41,466 nt of DNA, taken from contig JANBQC010000219.1 in NCBI GenBank assembly GCA_027576995.1, forward strand, positions 1 through 41,466, written 5' to 3'. The translations under genes and the position numbers were made by a program. The first letter of the stretch is position 1. Each line of letters opens with the position of its first letter. Shown in pieces: positions 9,997-21,700 of this stretch. The notes beneath the pieces were generated by a model that worked only from the letters and a program-made list of their open reading frames with translations, did not search any database and was not told the origin of the DNA. The DNA comes from Dimargaris cristalligena (taxonomy: Eukaryota; Kickxellomycota; Dimargaritomycetes; Dimargaritales; Dimargaritaceae).

Positions 9997-10131
9997 TTGA
10001 ATGCCCCATACTCTCCCACATTGACTACGCTTATCCTTCTGCTTCCCCTCTGGTTACTTTCTCTTTCCCTCTCTTTATCTCCCCATTTCCGTCCCGTTCC
10101 TTATTTACCGCCAATCCCTACTCTCTTCACC
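9997..10131 (+). promoter_or_regulatory. Pyrimidine-rich promoter/leader of the V-ATPase subunit G gene
   Basis: The 135 nt before the ATG are dominated by C and T (for example CTTTCTCTTTCCCTCTCTTT) and end in the favourable start context TTCACCATGTCC. Pyrimidine tracts just upstream of transcription starts are common in fungal promoters. The exact start site cannot be seen. Confidence 0.5.
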
Positions 10132-10910
10132 ATGTCCAGCAACCAAGGTATCCAGACCCTACTCGAGGCCGAGAAGGAGGCCGCCAAGACCGTCGACCGC
10201 GCCCGTCAATGTAAGTACTTCTATATTCTTCCTTCGCCTGGCATGACCCCCCCCCCTCATTCAACGACCCTACCATCCTTCGCTCGGGTCATTCGTTTAC
10301 ACGGGACCCACTCTGTCAACCCACACGCCATGCCCCCTCTTAGGAACCGTCATCTCATCTCTATATACCCCTTCCCTACCTACCCTCAATTACCCCCACA
10401 AAACCCGATAGACCGCGTCCAGAAGCTCAAGGACGCCCGCTCGGAAGCCGCCAAGGAAATTGACGAGCTGAAGGCCCGCAAGACCGCCGAACTCGCCCAG
10501 TACGAGCAGCAGGTGAGTAAAATACCCCAGCATAGCCCCGGAGCTGGACTCGCTTCATTATGCCTATCATATCCAACTCTCCCGGGCTTCAATGCATCCG
10601 TATATTGCATTAAACCTGTTCTATAAAGTGGTACACTCTATTATACTCCCTGTGGTTTAATCCCCGAACCCTTACTCATAACGAACCCATCGAACGTCTA
10701 ACCTCACTTGCCCCATGCTACCTTGTCCTCTATCAGCACACCGGCTCCAGCGGCCAGCTGGCTTCCGAAATCGAGGTGAACACCCAAAACGAAATTAACC
10801 AGCTCGAGCAGGCCTTCAACACCCACCGGGAAGAAGTCCTCAACAAGCTGCTGGAGATCGTTACCAAGGTGGACCCCCAGATCCACCCCAATGCCAAACC
10901 GGTCGAGTAA
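10132..10910 (+). CDS. VMA10: V-type proton ATPase subunit G
   Basis: Peripheral-stalk subunit of the V1 sector of the vacuolar proton pump; it pairs with subunit E and links V1 to the membrane Vo sector. Exons are 10132-10210, 10412-10512 and 10737-10910. Introns are 201 nt (GTAAGT...TAG) and 224 nt (GTGAGT...CAG). The joined frame gives 117 residues, the usual length for subunit G. The N-terminal block (GIQTLLEAEKEA, then YRVQKLKDARSEAAKEI across the first junction) is the family's hallmark. The rest is a charged, heptad-like coiled coil ending in a conserved-looking VNKLL-type tail (VLNKLLEIVTKVDP). The start is chosen for its CACCATG context and the family N-terminus. An upstream in-frame ORF start at 9997 runs through the leader and is not needed. 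Confidence 0.95.
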
Positions 10911-11084
10911 CTGCTAGGTTTCTCTGTGACCAAGCCACTATCCCTACCGCTCCTAACTGCCTCTATATAGGCTGTCCACAACCCGGCCGCTCTACCTTGT
11001 TGCCTACCTCTCAGTATTTTTACATGGACCAGTGGCCCCGTTTATTTACACTATCTACCTATCTTTAAAATTGTACCCTGTCTG

Positions 11085-11090
11085 ATTAAA
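11085..11090 (+). terminator. Candidate poly(A) signal ATTAAA for VMA10
   Basis: The ATTAAA variant lies 175 nt past the VMA10 stop codon, before the convergent GAA1 3' end. Weak evidence from the hexamer alone. Confidence 0.35.
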
Positions 11091-11329
11091 TGTTGAGACC
11101 TAAAATATAATTTGGCAATATGCCGTCCGTGGCCTCTTCCTTAGGCTGAATACAGTACGGTATTTATATTGGCCGGAATGATATTAATGCCCATGAGAGT
11201 AAATATACATCTGAATTGTATCTGGTAGTGTCGCCAATCGACTAGTTTGCTGGTATTTTTAAATTGTGGATTAGGCGGTTATTATCACATTGGACATGTC
11301 CTCATATATTTATATGTATCTAATTTCCT

Positions 11330-11335
11330 TTTATT
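11330..11335 (-). terminator. Candidate poly(A) signal AATAAA for GAA1
   Basis: TTTATT on the plus strand reads AATAAA on the minus strand, 44 nt beyond the GAA1 stop codon, a typical position. Confidence 0.6.
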
Positions 11336-11378
11336 AAAAAAACACAGGTTATTTATAAGACTGGCGATATTGGCATCG

Positions 11379-13514
11379 CTATGACCAGAGAATGGTAAGG
11401 CCAGCCGCGAGGGATGGCCATAGTACGAAACTAGCCAGCGGGTACAACCAAGAACCAAATAGGCGATGTTCAAACACTGCGAACTTGATGGCTGTGGTCC
11501 AGGGCACTCCACCGCACCAGTCCAATACCAGTAACAGTGCTGGGGGTGAGATGGCCAAGAGCCACACAGTCAACCCTATCTTCCGCAGACTACTTATTTC
11601 GCCAGCGTTAGCTGAAGTTTTCTGGCTGGATGGTGGAGGGGATTGCGGCAATTGCTTCGTAAGAGCAGCCTGCAATGCGGCCTGGGCGGCGTCTAATGAC
11701 CGTGGGGGATGGCCTACCGGGAGCAGAGAAAACGGAACGGCCGTCAACAGGGCGATTAATAGGGCTAGACTGAAATTAATCACTGCCGTGGCCGTGGTGA
11801 CGAGCATTAAAATAAGTAGCACGCCGGTCTTGAGCAGCCGGGTGTCGCAGTGGGTCCGGTAGGATTGCATCACCACGCCAAAAGGTGCTGCTGCGGCCAG
11901 TAGTGTTAATGCAGCCAGCCACTGGGCTCCCCGGTGATCATTAGGGTTGACCGCAGGCGAAAGCCAGGTGCTGATGACAGTTGGCAGCAGGTAAGTGGTT
12001 AGGCCAATGCCAAGGTAGAAGAGGGCCAAGACGCGGACCACCACGGGAATGCGGTCCCCGAACGTCATGTAATCATAGAGGCGGCGGGGAAATTGCGTAG
12101 CGGCCGACTGGAAGAGGTCCGCGGCGTCCACCGCAGTGGCAGTAGCGGCAGGGGTAGTGGTATCAGTGGTAGTAATAGGATGCAATGGATAGTACCCGGC
12201 GGGGTTCCACCAGCTCAGAAGAATAGTGCACAGAATGCCCGCAGCGACCACCAGAATGGGCGGGATAAAGTCGGCGATGGAAATGTATTGCCAGGGGGAC
12301 GGGAGGAGGTAGATAAAGAACGACTGATGGAAATGTTCGAGGAGGTTACTCAGACTATGGAAGGTCGATTCAATGAGCCGCCCGACCGAGACGAGCGGGA
12401 AGGGGTTGGTCGAGTGTTCATGGGCGGCCTGCAGTTGAATCGTTAGAGCGTCGATTCGGTAGCGGTGAAAAGGCGCGTGGCCGCCGCGGGTGGCGCCCGT
12501 AGCCTGAGCGGCCATGGTGGCCAGCAACGTACGCAGCGATTCTTGGTAATGGGTGGCCAAGAGCGACCAGTTACCGGGATCGGTGGGGTTTTTGGCGTGG
12601 TTAGCCAACAAGGGATGGTGGCTGCGGGGAATATGGTGCAGCGTAAGCGGCAGATCTCCGCGGTGGGCAATACGGACCAGAATATTGAGCAAATCGAGGT
12701 TGGGCAGTTGGCCGTTCTTGCCTTCGAAAAACAGGCCGAAAGAGTCGAATTGGTCCCCGGCGGGTACTTCGATGGCCAGCGCGCCCTGAATGGCCCCCGA
12801 CCGGAGGGTCACGGGCGAAGCGTGCCCCGGCTGGAGTTCCCCGTGGTAGCCACGGAGCCACATTTCGACTCCGACTTCCCCGCCCTCGGCCACTAATACA
12901 ATGATATCCTTGGACCAGTAGGGTTGGGTCCGGAAAAAGGCGGCCAGGGACAGGGCCAAACCCACCCCCGCTTCATTCCGAGCCATCTCATCGTCGTTGT
13001 CGTCAGTAGTAGCACTTGTCTCCCCCGCACTACTCCGCCAGGGCGCCACGAGAACCAGCGCCTCGGTGGTATCGCCCCGGGGAGCCGTCCAGATGCCGTG
13101 GATATTAGTGCCGGCGACGGTGCGGCCGGTTAGGGAGTCGGTATAGTTGAAGCGCTGGGCTTCAGTACGGAAACCGCTGTAACGCAGAGCCAGTTGGATA
13201 TAGGCCAACTGCGCGGCGGAACCCCCACTCTCGGACGAGGAGGAGTGACCCAGCTTAACGAGCGCATCCCGATGAGCGCTGGCCTGAGCGGCCTCGGCCT
13301 CCCAGTAGTGGCAGTGGGCCTGATTGGGAAGGAGGGCATTCTCGGATATATAAGTGTTGCGACTGTAGTACACGGAAGGGAAGACCAGGGGCCATAGCAG
13401 TCCAACGGATAGCAACAGGGCGCTGAAGAGGGCTAGGTGACGCTGGAGCAGGAGGACCACCCGATGGACACGCTGGGCCTTTTGGACCCGCTTCTGATCG
13501 GCGGAGGTGGTCAT
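11379..13514 (-). CDS. GAA1: GPI transamidase subunit GAA1
   Basis: Subunit of the endoplasmic-reticulum GPI transamidase, which cleaves the C-terminal signal of precursor proteins and attaches a GPI anchor; Gaa1 is thought to bring the GPI lipid and help form the new amide bond. Single 711-residue exon. A basic cytosolic N-terminus (1-26) precedes the first membrane segment at about 27-46. The conserved post-membrane motif RNTYISENALLPNQ then leads into an M28-peptidase-like lumenal domain of roughly 300 residues (for example TNIHGIWTAPRGD and ALVLVAPWR). Several hydrophobic helices fill the C-terminal half, ending in a tryptophan-rich helix pair. It is longer than the yeast and human proteins (about 610-620), mainly in loops. 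The gene is convergent with VMA10 and divergent from MDM10. Confidence 0.93.
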   Translation of the reverse strand: MTTSADQKRVQKAQRVHRVVLLLQRHLALFSALLLSVGLLWPLVFPSVYYSRNTYISENALLPNQAHCHYWEAEAAQASAHRDALVKLGHSSSSESGGSAAQLAYIQLALRYSGFRTEAQRFNYTDSLTGRTVAGTNIHGIWTAPRGDTTEALVLVAPWRSSAGETSATTDDNDDEMARNEAGVGLALSLAAFFRTQPYWSKDIIVLVAEGGEVGVEMWLRGYHGELQPGHASPVTLRSGAIQGALAIEVPAGDQFDSFGLFFEGKNGQLPNLDLLNILVRIAHRGDLPLTLHHIPRSHHPLLANHAKNPTDPGNWSLLATHYQESLRTLLATMAAQATGATRGGHAPFHRYRIDALTIQLQAAHEHSTNPFPLVSVGRLIESTFHSLSNLLEHFHQSFFIYLLPSPWQYISIADFIPPILVVAAGILCTILLSWWNPAGYYPLHPITTTDTTTPAATATAVDAADLFQSAATQFPRRLYDYMTFGDRIPVVVRVLALFYLGIGLTTYLLPTVISTWLSPAVNPNDHRGAQWLAALTLLAAAAPFGVVMQSYRTHCDTRLLKTGVLLILMLVTTATAVINFSLALLIALLTAVPFSLLPVGHPPRSLDAAQAALQAALTKQLPQSPPPSSQKTSANAGEISSLRKIGLTVWLLAISPPALLLVLDWCGGVPWTTAIKFAVFEHRLFGSWLYPLASFVLWPSLAAGLTILWS

Positions 13515-14290
13515 GGTTGACAGGGAAATGGAGATATAGAGAGATGGCGGAGTGGTTTAGAGTTATGAAAGAGACAAGGTAATCTTCCGGCAGAATAAGA
13601 GCCAGGTGGAGTAGACGGAAGGAAAGGGCATGAGCGCTGTTGTGCCGAAAAGACTGGCTCTCGACTGACTGGCTACGTGCGCACCCCCTTCTCCACGCTA
13701 TTCCCTAGCTGGCTTGACTGGCTCAGCGTTTTATCATTCACACCCTTCCTAAGAAGCACAAGGATAAGGGTGGAAGGAGCAAAGCAGCTAGTATGGCAGC
13801 TCTTCCTGCATTCCAAAAGACCCAAGGTTGAACAAAGAAAGACTTGCGCATCATACCCGCTCTTTTCACTCCCGTTCTTTACATTCCTTTGGCCTGATTT
13901 CTCGGTTCGGGCTTTGGTTTTTTATCTGGTTGTTTACCCTAGTCTATCCTATAGCCAGTCCCTCTTTCTCTCTGCTCTTCGGCCCGATCTGCCCCGTGGA
14001 TTCTCTCCTCCACCCTACCGGACTAACGAGCTCCACTAGTTTCACCCGTCCCTCGCTACCGCCCCAAACCAAACAACTGTGACCTACGTATGTTGGGGCA
14101 TTCACATATTCCACCCCTCTCCGCCCACACTCAGTCTCTCTGTATTGGCCCCCACCATTCCCAACTTAATACTTCAAACAATACCTCGGTCTCCCCTGCG
14201 CAACGCCCCGGCCGCTCTCCGATTGTCTAGTCAGTTGTGTAAACCGCCGACTTCATCCCTTTCCGCATTCACATCGCCTCCATAGTCGCC
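13515..14290. promoter_or_regulatory. Shared divergent promoter region of GAA1 and MDM10
   Basis: These 776 bp separate two start codons pointing away from each other. Near GAA1 the minus strand is pyrimidine-rich; from about 13680 to 14290 the plus strand is, towards MDM10. The switch in strand bias at about 13650-13700 suggests two back-to-back leaders. Small ORFs here reflect the C/T bias. Confidence 0.55.
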
Positions 14291-15971
14291 ATGCACGATT
14301 TTATGCCCTACTGTCTTCGGCAGTTTAACCGCTCATCCCGCTGGAACGACGACAACCAATATTCCAATTTGAGTGCTGCTTCCAGGTGTAAGTTGTCTCC
14401 GAAGCCCGCCGATTGGGAAGGCGTTTGTATATATATATATATATATACCCCCGGGCCCTCGTTTTCCACCCGTCACCGATATAGTCAACCCTATTTCTTA
14501 ACTAATACCCCCCTTTTCCCGGGTCTTTGGGCATCCATATTGACTTGAATCCTGCACTTGATCTTTCCTAGCTATCCTCGACTTCACACCACCGGCGGGC
14601 TTCACCTTCTACGTCTCCAAGGCTCCATCGTCCTTCTTTAAGTCTTCGTATCGGTTACAAACCTTCCCACTTTTTTCGGGATCCCTGGGCTATCTATTTA
14701 CCTCCGAAGAACTCGATCTTCGGCGAACATATTGCGGCAATCAAGAACCAGCGACGGAAGATGCTGCCTCGTCAACGGCAGCTGGAACGGCCTCGAATAG
14801 CACTCCCGCGTTCGCAGGCTCGCCCTCCTCAACTAATGTGAATGACAGCCTACTATCACAATTCCACAACCAGGCACCTGCTCCGTCGGACAGTAGCGCT
14901 GTACTAAAAGGACTTTTGGGGACCTGCCAGGTCGGCGCGTGGAACCCCGTATTATTTTCACCACCCCAAGATCCTTTTACTAATCGTAAGTGTTAATGTG
15001 GACATGTCTCCCCATATAAATGGAAACACAAAGTGGTGGTTCACAAGCACCCCGATGATACAGTCACCCGATACAAATAATAGGCCGAAGTATACCGGCC
15101 TGTGCGCGTTAATGTACATTCTATGTTGGACATCCCCATTGTACCTTATTCGACCGCAATATGGTATACTAATCCCCCTTACCCCTACCATATTTTTTTT
15201 CAATCACTCTACACAGCCAAAGGGCAGTACTTATTGTGTGGCCAAGTATTTCTACCTACCAACCGCATAGAAGCCCTCTATTCCCGGAGATTCACGCGGC
15301 GTACCCAGTTTTTGGCGGCCTCCGCCCAGCACCGTGACCCCGCCAACAACGAACTCCTCGCCCAGCTGCAGTACGACTGTTCGAAGTGGTGCACCGAGCT
15401 CTCGTATACCTTCCCGGGCAGTCTCGTCGGCTGGCGCGGGCTGTACAATTTCGGGCCCGTCCCCGAAAACCCGACCCTCGAGGACCAGCGGGCCCATCCG
15501 GGTCGGGTGAGTATCGGGGGGGAACTCTATTTTTCCACAGCTGATAACAACGGCGGCCTATCGGTCGGGGCGCGCTACCGCACGCTCGTCCCCCAAACGG
15601 CGGAATTCACGTGTGTCACGAACCCCGTGATGGGCCACCTTTCCACGGCGTACACCATGTCCATCACCCCGCGGTGCATCATGTCCAGTCGGTTCGATTT
15701 CAACTTCTACAGCCTGTTCAGCGATTTGGCCGCCGGTATCGAATGGCAAAGCAGTGAAGAAAGTTTAATCAAGGCCAGCGTAAATACGTCGCAGGGAGTG
15801 GTGCTCGGGTTCGATTGCCGGTACCGGAAAATATTGCTCAGTGTAGGCGCTACGTTAAGCCATGACTCGTTTAAACGGGGCCGCCGGGATGGGCGGATGC
15901 CGGCGGACCTTAGTATGCCCCATGGGTCACCACTCAAGTCGCTGGGTATCCATGTACAATTTTTTTCCTAG
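14291..15971 (+). CDS. MDM10: Mitochondrial distribution and morphology protein 10
   Basis: Beta-barrel protein of the mitochondrial outer membrane in fungi. It is a subunit of the ERMES ER-mitochondria tether and also associates with the SAM complex that assembles Tom40 and other barrels. Exons are 14291-14387, 14572-14985 and 15217-15971; both introns (184 and 231 nt) have GTAAGT donors and TAG or CAG acceptors. The spliced protein is 421 residues. Diagnostic parts are the N-terminus (MHDFMPYCLRQFNRSS...WN-DN-YSNL-A-SR), joined across intron 1 to ILDFTPPAGF, and the downstream GWRGLYNFG block. The C-terminus (LGIHVQFFS) looks like a barrel beta-signal. A Ser/Thr/Ala-rich loop of about 55 residues (about 89-142) is a lineage-specific insertion. 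Exon 2 has no ATG of its own; it is recovered from frame and family conservation. Confidence 0.95.
14427..14447. repeat. (TA)n microsatellite in MDM10 intron 1
   Basis: About ten TA units within intron 1 of MDM10; length variation here would not affect the protein. Confidence 0.9.
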
Positions 15972-16165
15972 ATTTTGTGTGTGTGTTTTGACAACTATTT
16001 ATATTATTATTATTATCTCCACTATTGTTTTATCTTGTGGTTGATGAAAAGGGGGGAAATGCCAATTTCTCCAAAAAAGATTATTATCCGCGTTTACGGT
16101 CCTATTCTTCGGTTACCATGCTTCTATTCTATTCGGTTCTGATGTAGGATGCTTAACGCCTGTGA

Positions 16166-16171
16166 AATAAA
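16166..16171 (+). terminator. Candidate poly(A) signal AATAAA for MDM10
   Basis: AATAAA about 195 nt past the MDM10 stop codon; the first such hexamer noticed downstream. Confidence 0.45.
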
Positions 16172-18557
16172 TCCCCAATTCATGGATAAGTTGGCCCACT
16201 TGGAGACATTCGACCTATCTCCTATATCCGCTGACTTTGCATGCAGAACTGTGGGTTTGCCTAATCTATAATAGGGTAGGCAATTGCTCCCCGAATCCCA
16301 TTTTCAATCATTTTGCATTTAGTATAGTTACACCTACCCAATATTCCCAAGATTCGGCATGAGGAACAGTGGAGTCCCTGGGCCCCGCCAAAATTTAAAT
16401 ATTACCAAGGCATTGAACTGCTGCTTATCGAAACTAAATGACCGTACCATAAACCTAGACTGTAGAATCGGCCATTAGTTGATATTTTAGAAACACGTAA
16501 TATGGCACCATATGGGCTTTGCCCTAGCCCATCGACCTTGTTATTAACCCCTCGGTGATCATTTCCATTGAATCAGCCTGTAACCTATTGACCCTTAGAA
16601 CCATGTCGTCACGCTTACCTGACCGCATTGGGGCAGGGACGAACCCCCGCTAATGATTAGAAGAGTACCAAACTATCAAAAAAATAATTCAATGGGGAGT
16701 AGGCCCTTCCTTCATACGGTTAATGTGAATTCACGTGCCTCTTCTCTACAGCATGGACCTGGCCTTCGCTAGTGTGGACATCCTTAAAAATCGGTTTCCT
16801 GCGATTGGCCAAGGCGATAATTCAGGGGCTGCCCCATTGGGGAGGGGAGGAAGCGAGGGCACACATCTACACGTAGCCCGTGATGATGGAACACACACCC
16901 GCCATCTCGTCGTACCCCTAGGCCACACGACCCTCTATCCCCTTAATCCCAGACCTTTCCCCCTCACCCGTCCCCTCTCCCAGAACGTCATGATTGAGGA
17001 AGGAGCTTTAGTAATTAGTCAGGGATGTGTGGAAGGGGAGAGTTCGGTCGGTCGGTCGACTTCATTCGGCTTCCCCGCACCCCTGTTGGGAAACCCTGAA
17101 ACATCCACCCGCCTATATACCCCTTTCCCTCCCGTCTAAACGGATACTACTAACGGGGCGGTGCTGGGTCGGTGGGGCTGGATTTATCCATGATTGGCAT
17201 CAAATGTTCGTCAATTTTAGAGGGCACATGGCCGACTGATGGAGACAATTTCCCAAATGTGGTCACATTGGGTAGTTCCTAGACGGTCGGATATTTACAT
17301 TTACTAAAGCGTAAACGGGTTTCCAACGCTATGCATTATTTACATTTTGCGGAAATCAGTCAAATTTTAGGCAAGTGTTGATTTGGATAAACCCTTTGCG
17401 GATTCGCCAATGCGTGCCTTTGGCTCAGGGGGTTAAATCAGATCCATGATTTCAATGTATGGCTGAGCCAGCGAAACTGGCGTGCCTGAATTCAGAGACT
17501 ATAGAACGCCCTGATCTCCACCGTTCGGTTTCATGTGACAGCGAAGCCGAGATATTCCAGTCAGCTGTCAACATGATCCCCGCTGATCCATGGTATAATT
17601 AGTCCCTTTAAGAGCCCTATCCGTGTCGCATAATACTGTTTAGTAGAAATTGGCCGTAATTAATATAGAGAGAATATGAAGAGAACCCCACATGAGGTAA
17701 AAATTTTTAAAAAAATGCACACCACACTTGATTCAGAGCTAGCGCTCCCTCGGCGATCGTCGCCATGGATAAGGCACTATTACAAAAAAAAAGCAGGATT
17801 CCCGCACCAACCGGAAAACTCCCGAATGACTCTACGCACCTACATGTTAGCCACCTCCTTTGTAAATTCCGAAAAAGATGCTGCGCAATTCGCTCTTTCT
17901 AGAGATGACAGTGCAAAATTTGCCTGATGAGCCGAGTTCTCCGCAGTATCCGTTGTCGGCCGAATTCAACGGAAGAGCCGAATCTCGCCTTAAATGGGAA
18001 AAGGCTCCGGTTGAGCTTAGTCAATCCATGGCGACTATCGTCTCTTACAACGTGCGGATTCCCTGCCAAAATCAACCCGTTATACTCCTCAATAGATACC
18101 CTATCCATCCATCCATTCTTATCTTTCCCTTGCCTGTTTTACTCACCCCTTCCTTCGACGTAGACATACGGCCATCCACCCATAAATTGACCTGTATACT
18201 CAGCCTTCCCATTTGCACGTCACAAACGATTAACTGGCACTACGTCATTCCCCGGTGACCTAATTGATTATGATTATTATTTCGCCAAGGTACAACCATT
18301 GACCAGTCCGGTTCGTTCCCCTCCCTACACGGATCAGCGTATAGCTTGGAGATACCCCTCCCCCTCATACCAGTGGTTGATTGGCGACTCTCTCAATTTC
18401 CAGGAATGAATCAACTGTTCTTAAAAGGCAGCGGATATGAACCATCCAAGTGGTCTCTGCTCAACACTCTTACCACAGCCATTTGATTCCAATATTATAT
18501 ACATTACTTAGTAGGAAACTATAGGTACTACTACTAAAGACCCAAGAAACGAAGACA

Positions 18558-18722
18558 ATGCCTCTAAACTATGCCATCGAAAATGCGTGGGACTTGGCCC
18601 TCGAATGGGGGCTACTTGGTCTTATCATACTGGTGACTCTCCTTATACATAACCCCAATCTACTATTGGACTTTTTGGACTCTCGAAGATGCGGCGGACC
18701 GGTTGTAGCGACCTATACATGA
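18558..18722 (+). CDS. Possible 54-residue single-pass membrane peptide
   Basis: A short ORF, too short for most ORF searches, starts in a fair context (ACAATGCC, A at -3). It has a hydrophobic segment at about residues 17-30 (WGLLGLIILVTLLI) flanked by an acidic N-terminus and a basic Arg-Arg C-terminal part. No homologue is recognised. An ORF of this length occurs easily by chance in a 10-kb spacer, so it is listed only as a candidate. Confidence 0.12.
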   Translation: MPLNYAIENAWDLALEWGLLGLIILVTLLIHNPNLLLDFLDSRRCGGPVVATYT

Positions 18723-21700
18723 GTACTGAGATGATCATGATTACCGATAGGGTGTTCCATTAAAATGGTGAATACTCTCTGTATTTGGCGAACGATGGGC
18801 ACTGTGGGACACCCCTTTTTACCAGTGTATAATATGCTTTGTAGACAGTAATTTTAAATCAAAGACCATCGGACCCACTGAGTTCAGTGGAGTGGCTCCG
18901 TTGGAGCCCTGATCAGCGAGGGGTACTAATGGAGTAGCGCTAGGTCAATCAATGATTTGAATCGGTGTCCTTGAAAATCCCTCCCTCTCCCCTTACCCGA
19001 CCATTTACTGATTCGCATGACGCCAAAAACGGTATAGTTTACGATGGCCGACCCATCCTCGGCCAAGTTGGCTATATTAATCACTGTCTCCCGAAAAGTG
19101 GCGACCTGTTTTGTGGATAAGTGAGTGAGGATGGTTGATAGGCGGGCCTTCGAGGGTTTTTTGGGACTATGTAATCAGTTGAGGCTTAGAAGCCGGATGG
19201 TAGACCGAAGAAATAGGAGCAGCGCTAGTACTGGAATACCATTTCCGCTCCCTTTTGGTTTTACTAAATTCTAGGATGAAGAAATACCGACTAATTGGAC
19301 TGTGGTGGCTGGCTCCACAAATTCGTGGTGGGATATTTTTAGCCAGTTCCTGTATAACTCCTACATACTGTACTGTGAATTCTTTGAATCATTAGGGCAT
19401 TACTACTCAGCTCCCAAATGAGGTATGGGCCTTTCACCACTTCAGCTCTACGCGTGCCGATAAGTTGCACTTTTACAGAGTCGGCTTTTGTAGTTAGAGA
19501 TGTACTTGCAGAGGTACTGAATAGTTACGTTCCACCATTTCCGCGAATATCTATATCTATATATATATCGATATCTAAGAAATGCCAAAGAAATGGTGCG
19601 CTCAGTACCAAAAATTCAGTATAGAAACGGTAAACTAAAATAAGTATGAAGAATTTGGGGGATAGAGAATGCCGTGCTCGCTTAAGGTTGCGCTTCAATG
19701 ACTATTACGACCATTTTCAGATACGGTGTGAGATCTAGACTAGCCTAAGTACCCATAATATGGGCTTGAGAGCATCATTGGCCTATAATAAAGAATCTAG
19801 AGGCACACTCAGTATTTGAAAACCATACATTTAGTGATAGTCACAATTGGCCACCCCATCGGAAGTAGACTTGTATTCCGTAAGGACTTACTGAGTGACG
19901 ATTAATGCCCAAGATGGACATAGGAGCTTACCAAGTGATATTCCGTTCCTTATTGATTGGCATCCTTTTTACTTTAATTATGGCCACCTACGCCTTCTCT
20001 CTTTGGCCTAGTGCCTTTTAGAAAGTCCTGTTGTATTTTTAGTTCGCCATTCCTAAAAGCCGAATGGCATTATAATGGTCTACTTCCATTATTAAATACG
20101 GGGGATGCCAATATTCGTGGATTTATACCCAGAATAATTCACCAAAGCAGAAAACGCATGGAGCACTCTGAGAAGAACAGACGCACTCGAGAGTCGGTCC
20201 AGAAATGCTAGCATGGCTATAGTAATTGAAGCGCTAGCGAGGGGCGCCAAGACTCGGAAACGAGGGAACGAAGCTAATAATAGGCGCACGATCAGCTCGA
20301 ATGTACAGGGGAGTTTAAATGTAACGGTGTACTGTGTAACCAGCCGCGACTCTTGGTTCACCACTCTACGTAATATCTCCCCCCATTTCGCTCTCGCCTC
20401 ACTTCCAAATAGCCAACGTCGCTTCATTTGCTTCCGAGGCCTCTCATTCACCGCCTAGGTACCATTTTGGCTGACGACAAAGTGTTTTAACATTTGAAGT
20501 ACTATTGTTAGTAGCTACTTAACGGAATGTTCCACAGCTCGGGTATTCGTTACGATGGTGCTAAAAATCACCGAAAATATAATCCAGGCGAGTGAAACAT
20601 AAAAAAAGGAAAATCCACCTGGTGGGTCTTTTTCTTACCTAACTTATTCGCCTACAAGGGCATAGGCCCTAGTAAGTTATTCCTCCAAGGCTGTCGTAAT
20701 AGCGAGGGGCTGGTTGCTAATAGGGACGGACCTTGGTGTAGATTGAGTTTTGGGGGCCGCTATTATTGAATTCCTTTGGGGGGGGGAAGACAATGCACCC
20801 CAAAGTATAATTCAGGGGCACGATGGCTCCTAGGGGTCATTTCCCTACCCCTACTTCACCTGGCAACTTTAACAGCTACTATGGAATTCGAATCGACCGT
20901 TTTCGTAATCATTGTGCTTCGTTTGGAATTGAGTTTATGGTTTTTACATTCATCCCAGACTGGTTATTCCGGCTGTAGAGTGGTATCGATAAGACCCCCA
21001 AGGAACGTGACGGCTAGTCGGGGCTACACGGCCACCTAGTCCTTACCTGAGGACCGCCGGCTAAATTTGTACCGGCGATTTATGTTACCTATAGTCATGA
21101 TAACACAGCCTTATTGGATAGACAAGGTAGTGGATAAGAATCCCTAGAGGGTCGGCAACAAAGTTGGGTTCGGCGATCAGCGGAATGTACCAAGTATCCA
21201 CCAGAGTACATCCTGATGAAGATCGAAATTGTAAAGAAACTATGCCGATACTCTAGTACGGAATTAAGTACGATACTCGGATGAACCCCATCGGACCATC
21301 CGGGCCATTATAACACACTAGCCAGTCTCATCCCGCCAGGCCAACCTAGGCGTATTACCTTGCACTTGGAGAACCGTTATATACCTGGTCTTCGGCGTAC
21401 CCTCTCATTTGTAGCCCTTGTCACCCATGCCTATTGTTGCACGGATTAAAAGTCCATGCATGCAAAAGTTGCGTCGGAATTGTAAAACGAACCACCCTAT
21501 ACATGAAACGCGATCACCACTTAGCATATGTGTAAATTTAACCAGGTGGTGGATGTGAACTAATGGAATATCAAAATAATAATAATAAGGATAGCCACGA
21601 TTTACCTGTTCCATAATAAGTTCACTCTATTTCTCCTGGCCTATATTTAATTTATACCAGTATTGATTAGAAGGTAGAGAATCCCTTCTATAAGCTAATG

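Noticed and set aside
9997..10626. 209-residue continuous frame through VMA10
   Set aside because: It reads through the leader, intron 1 and part of intron 2. The conserved subunit G sequence requires splicing at GTAAGT and GTGAGT donors.
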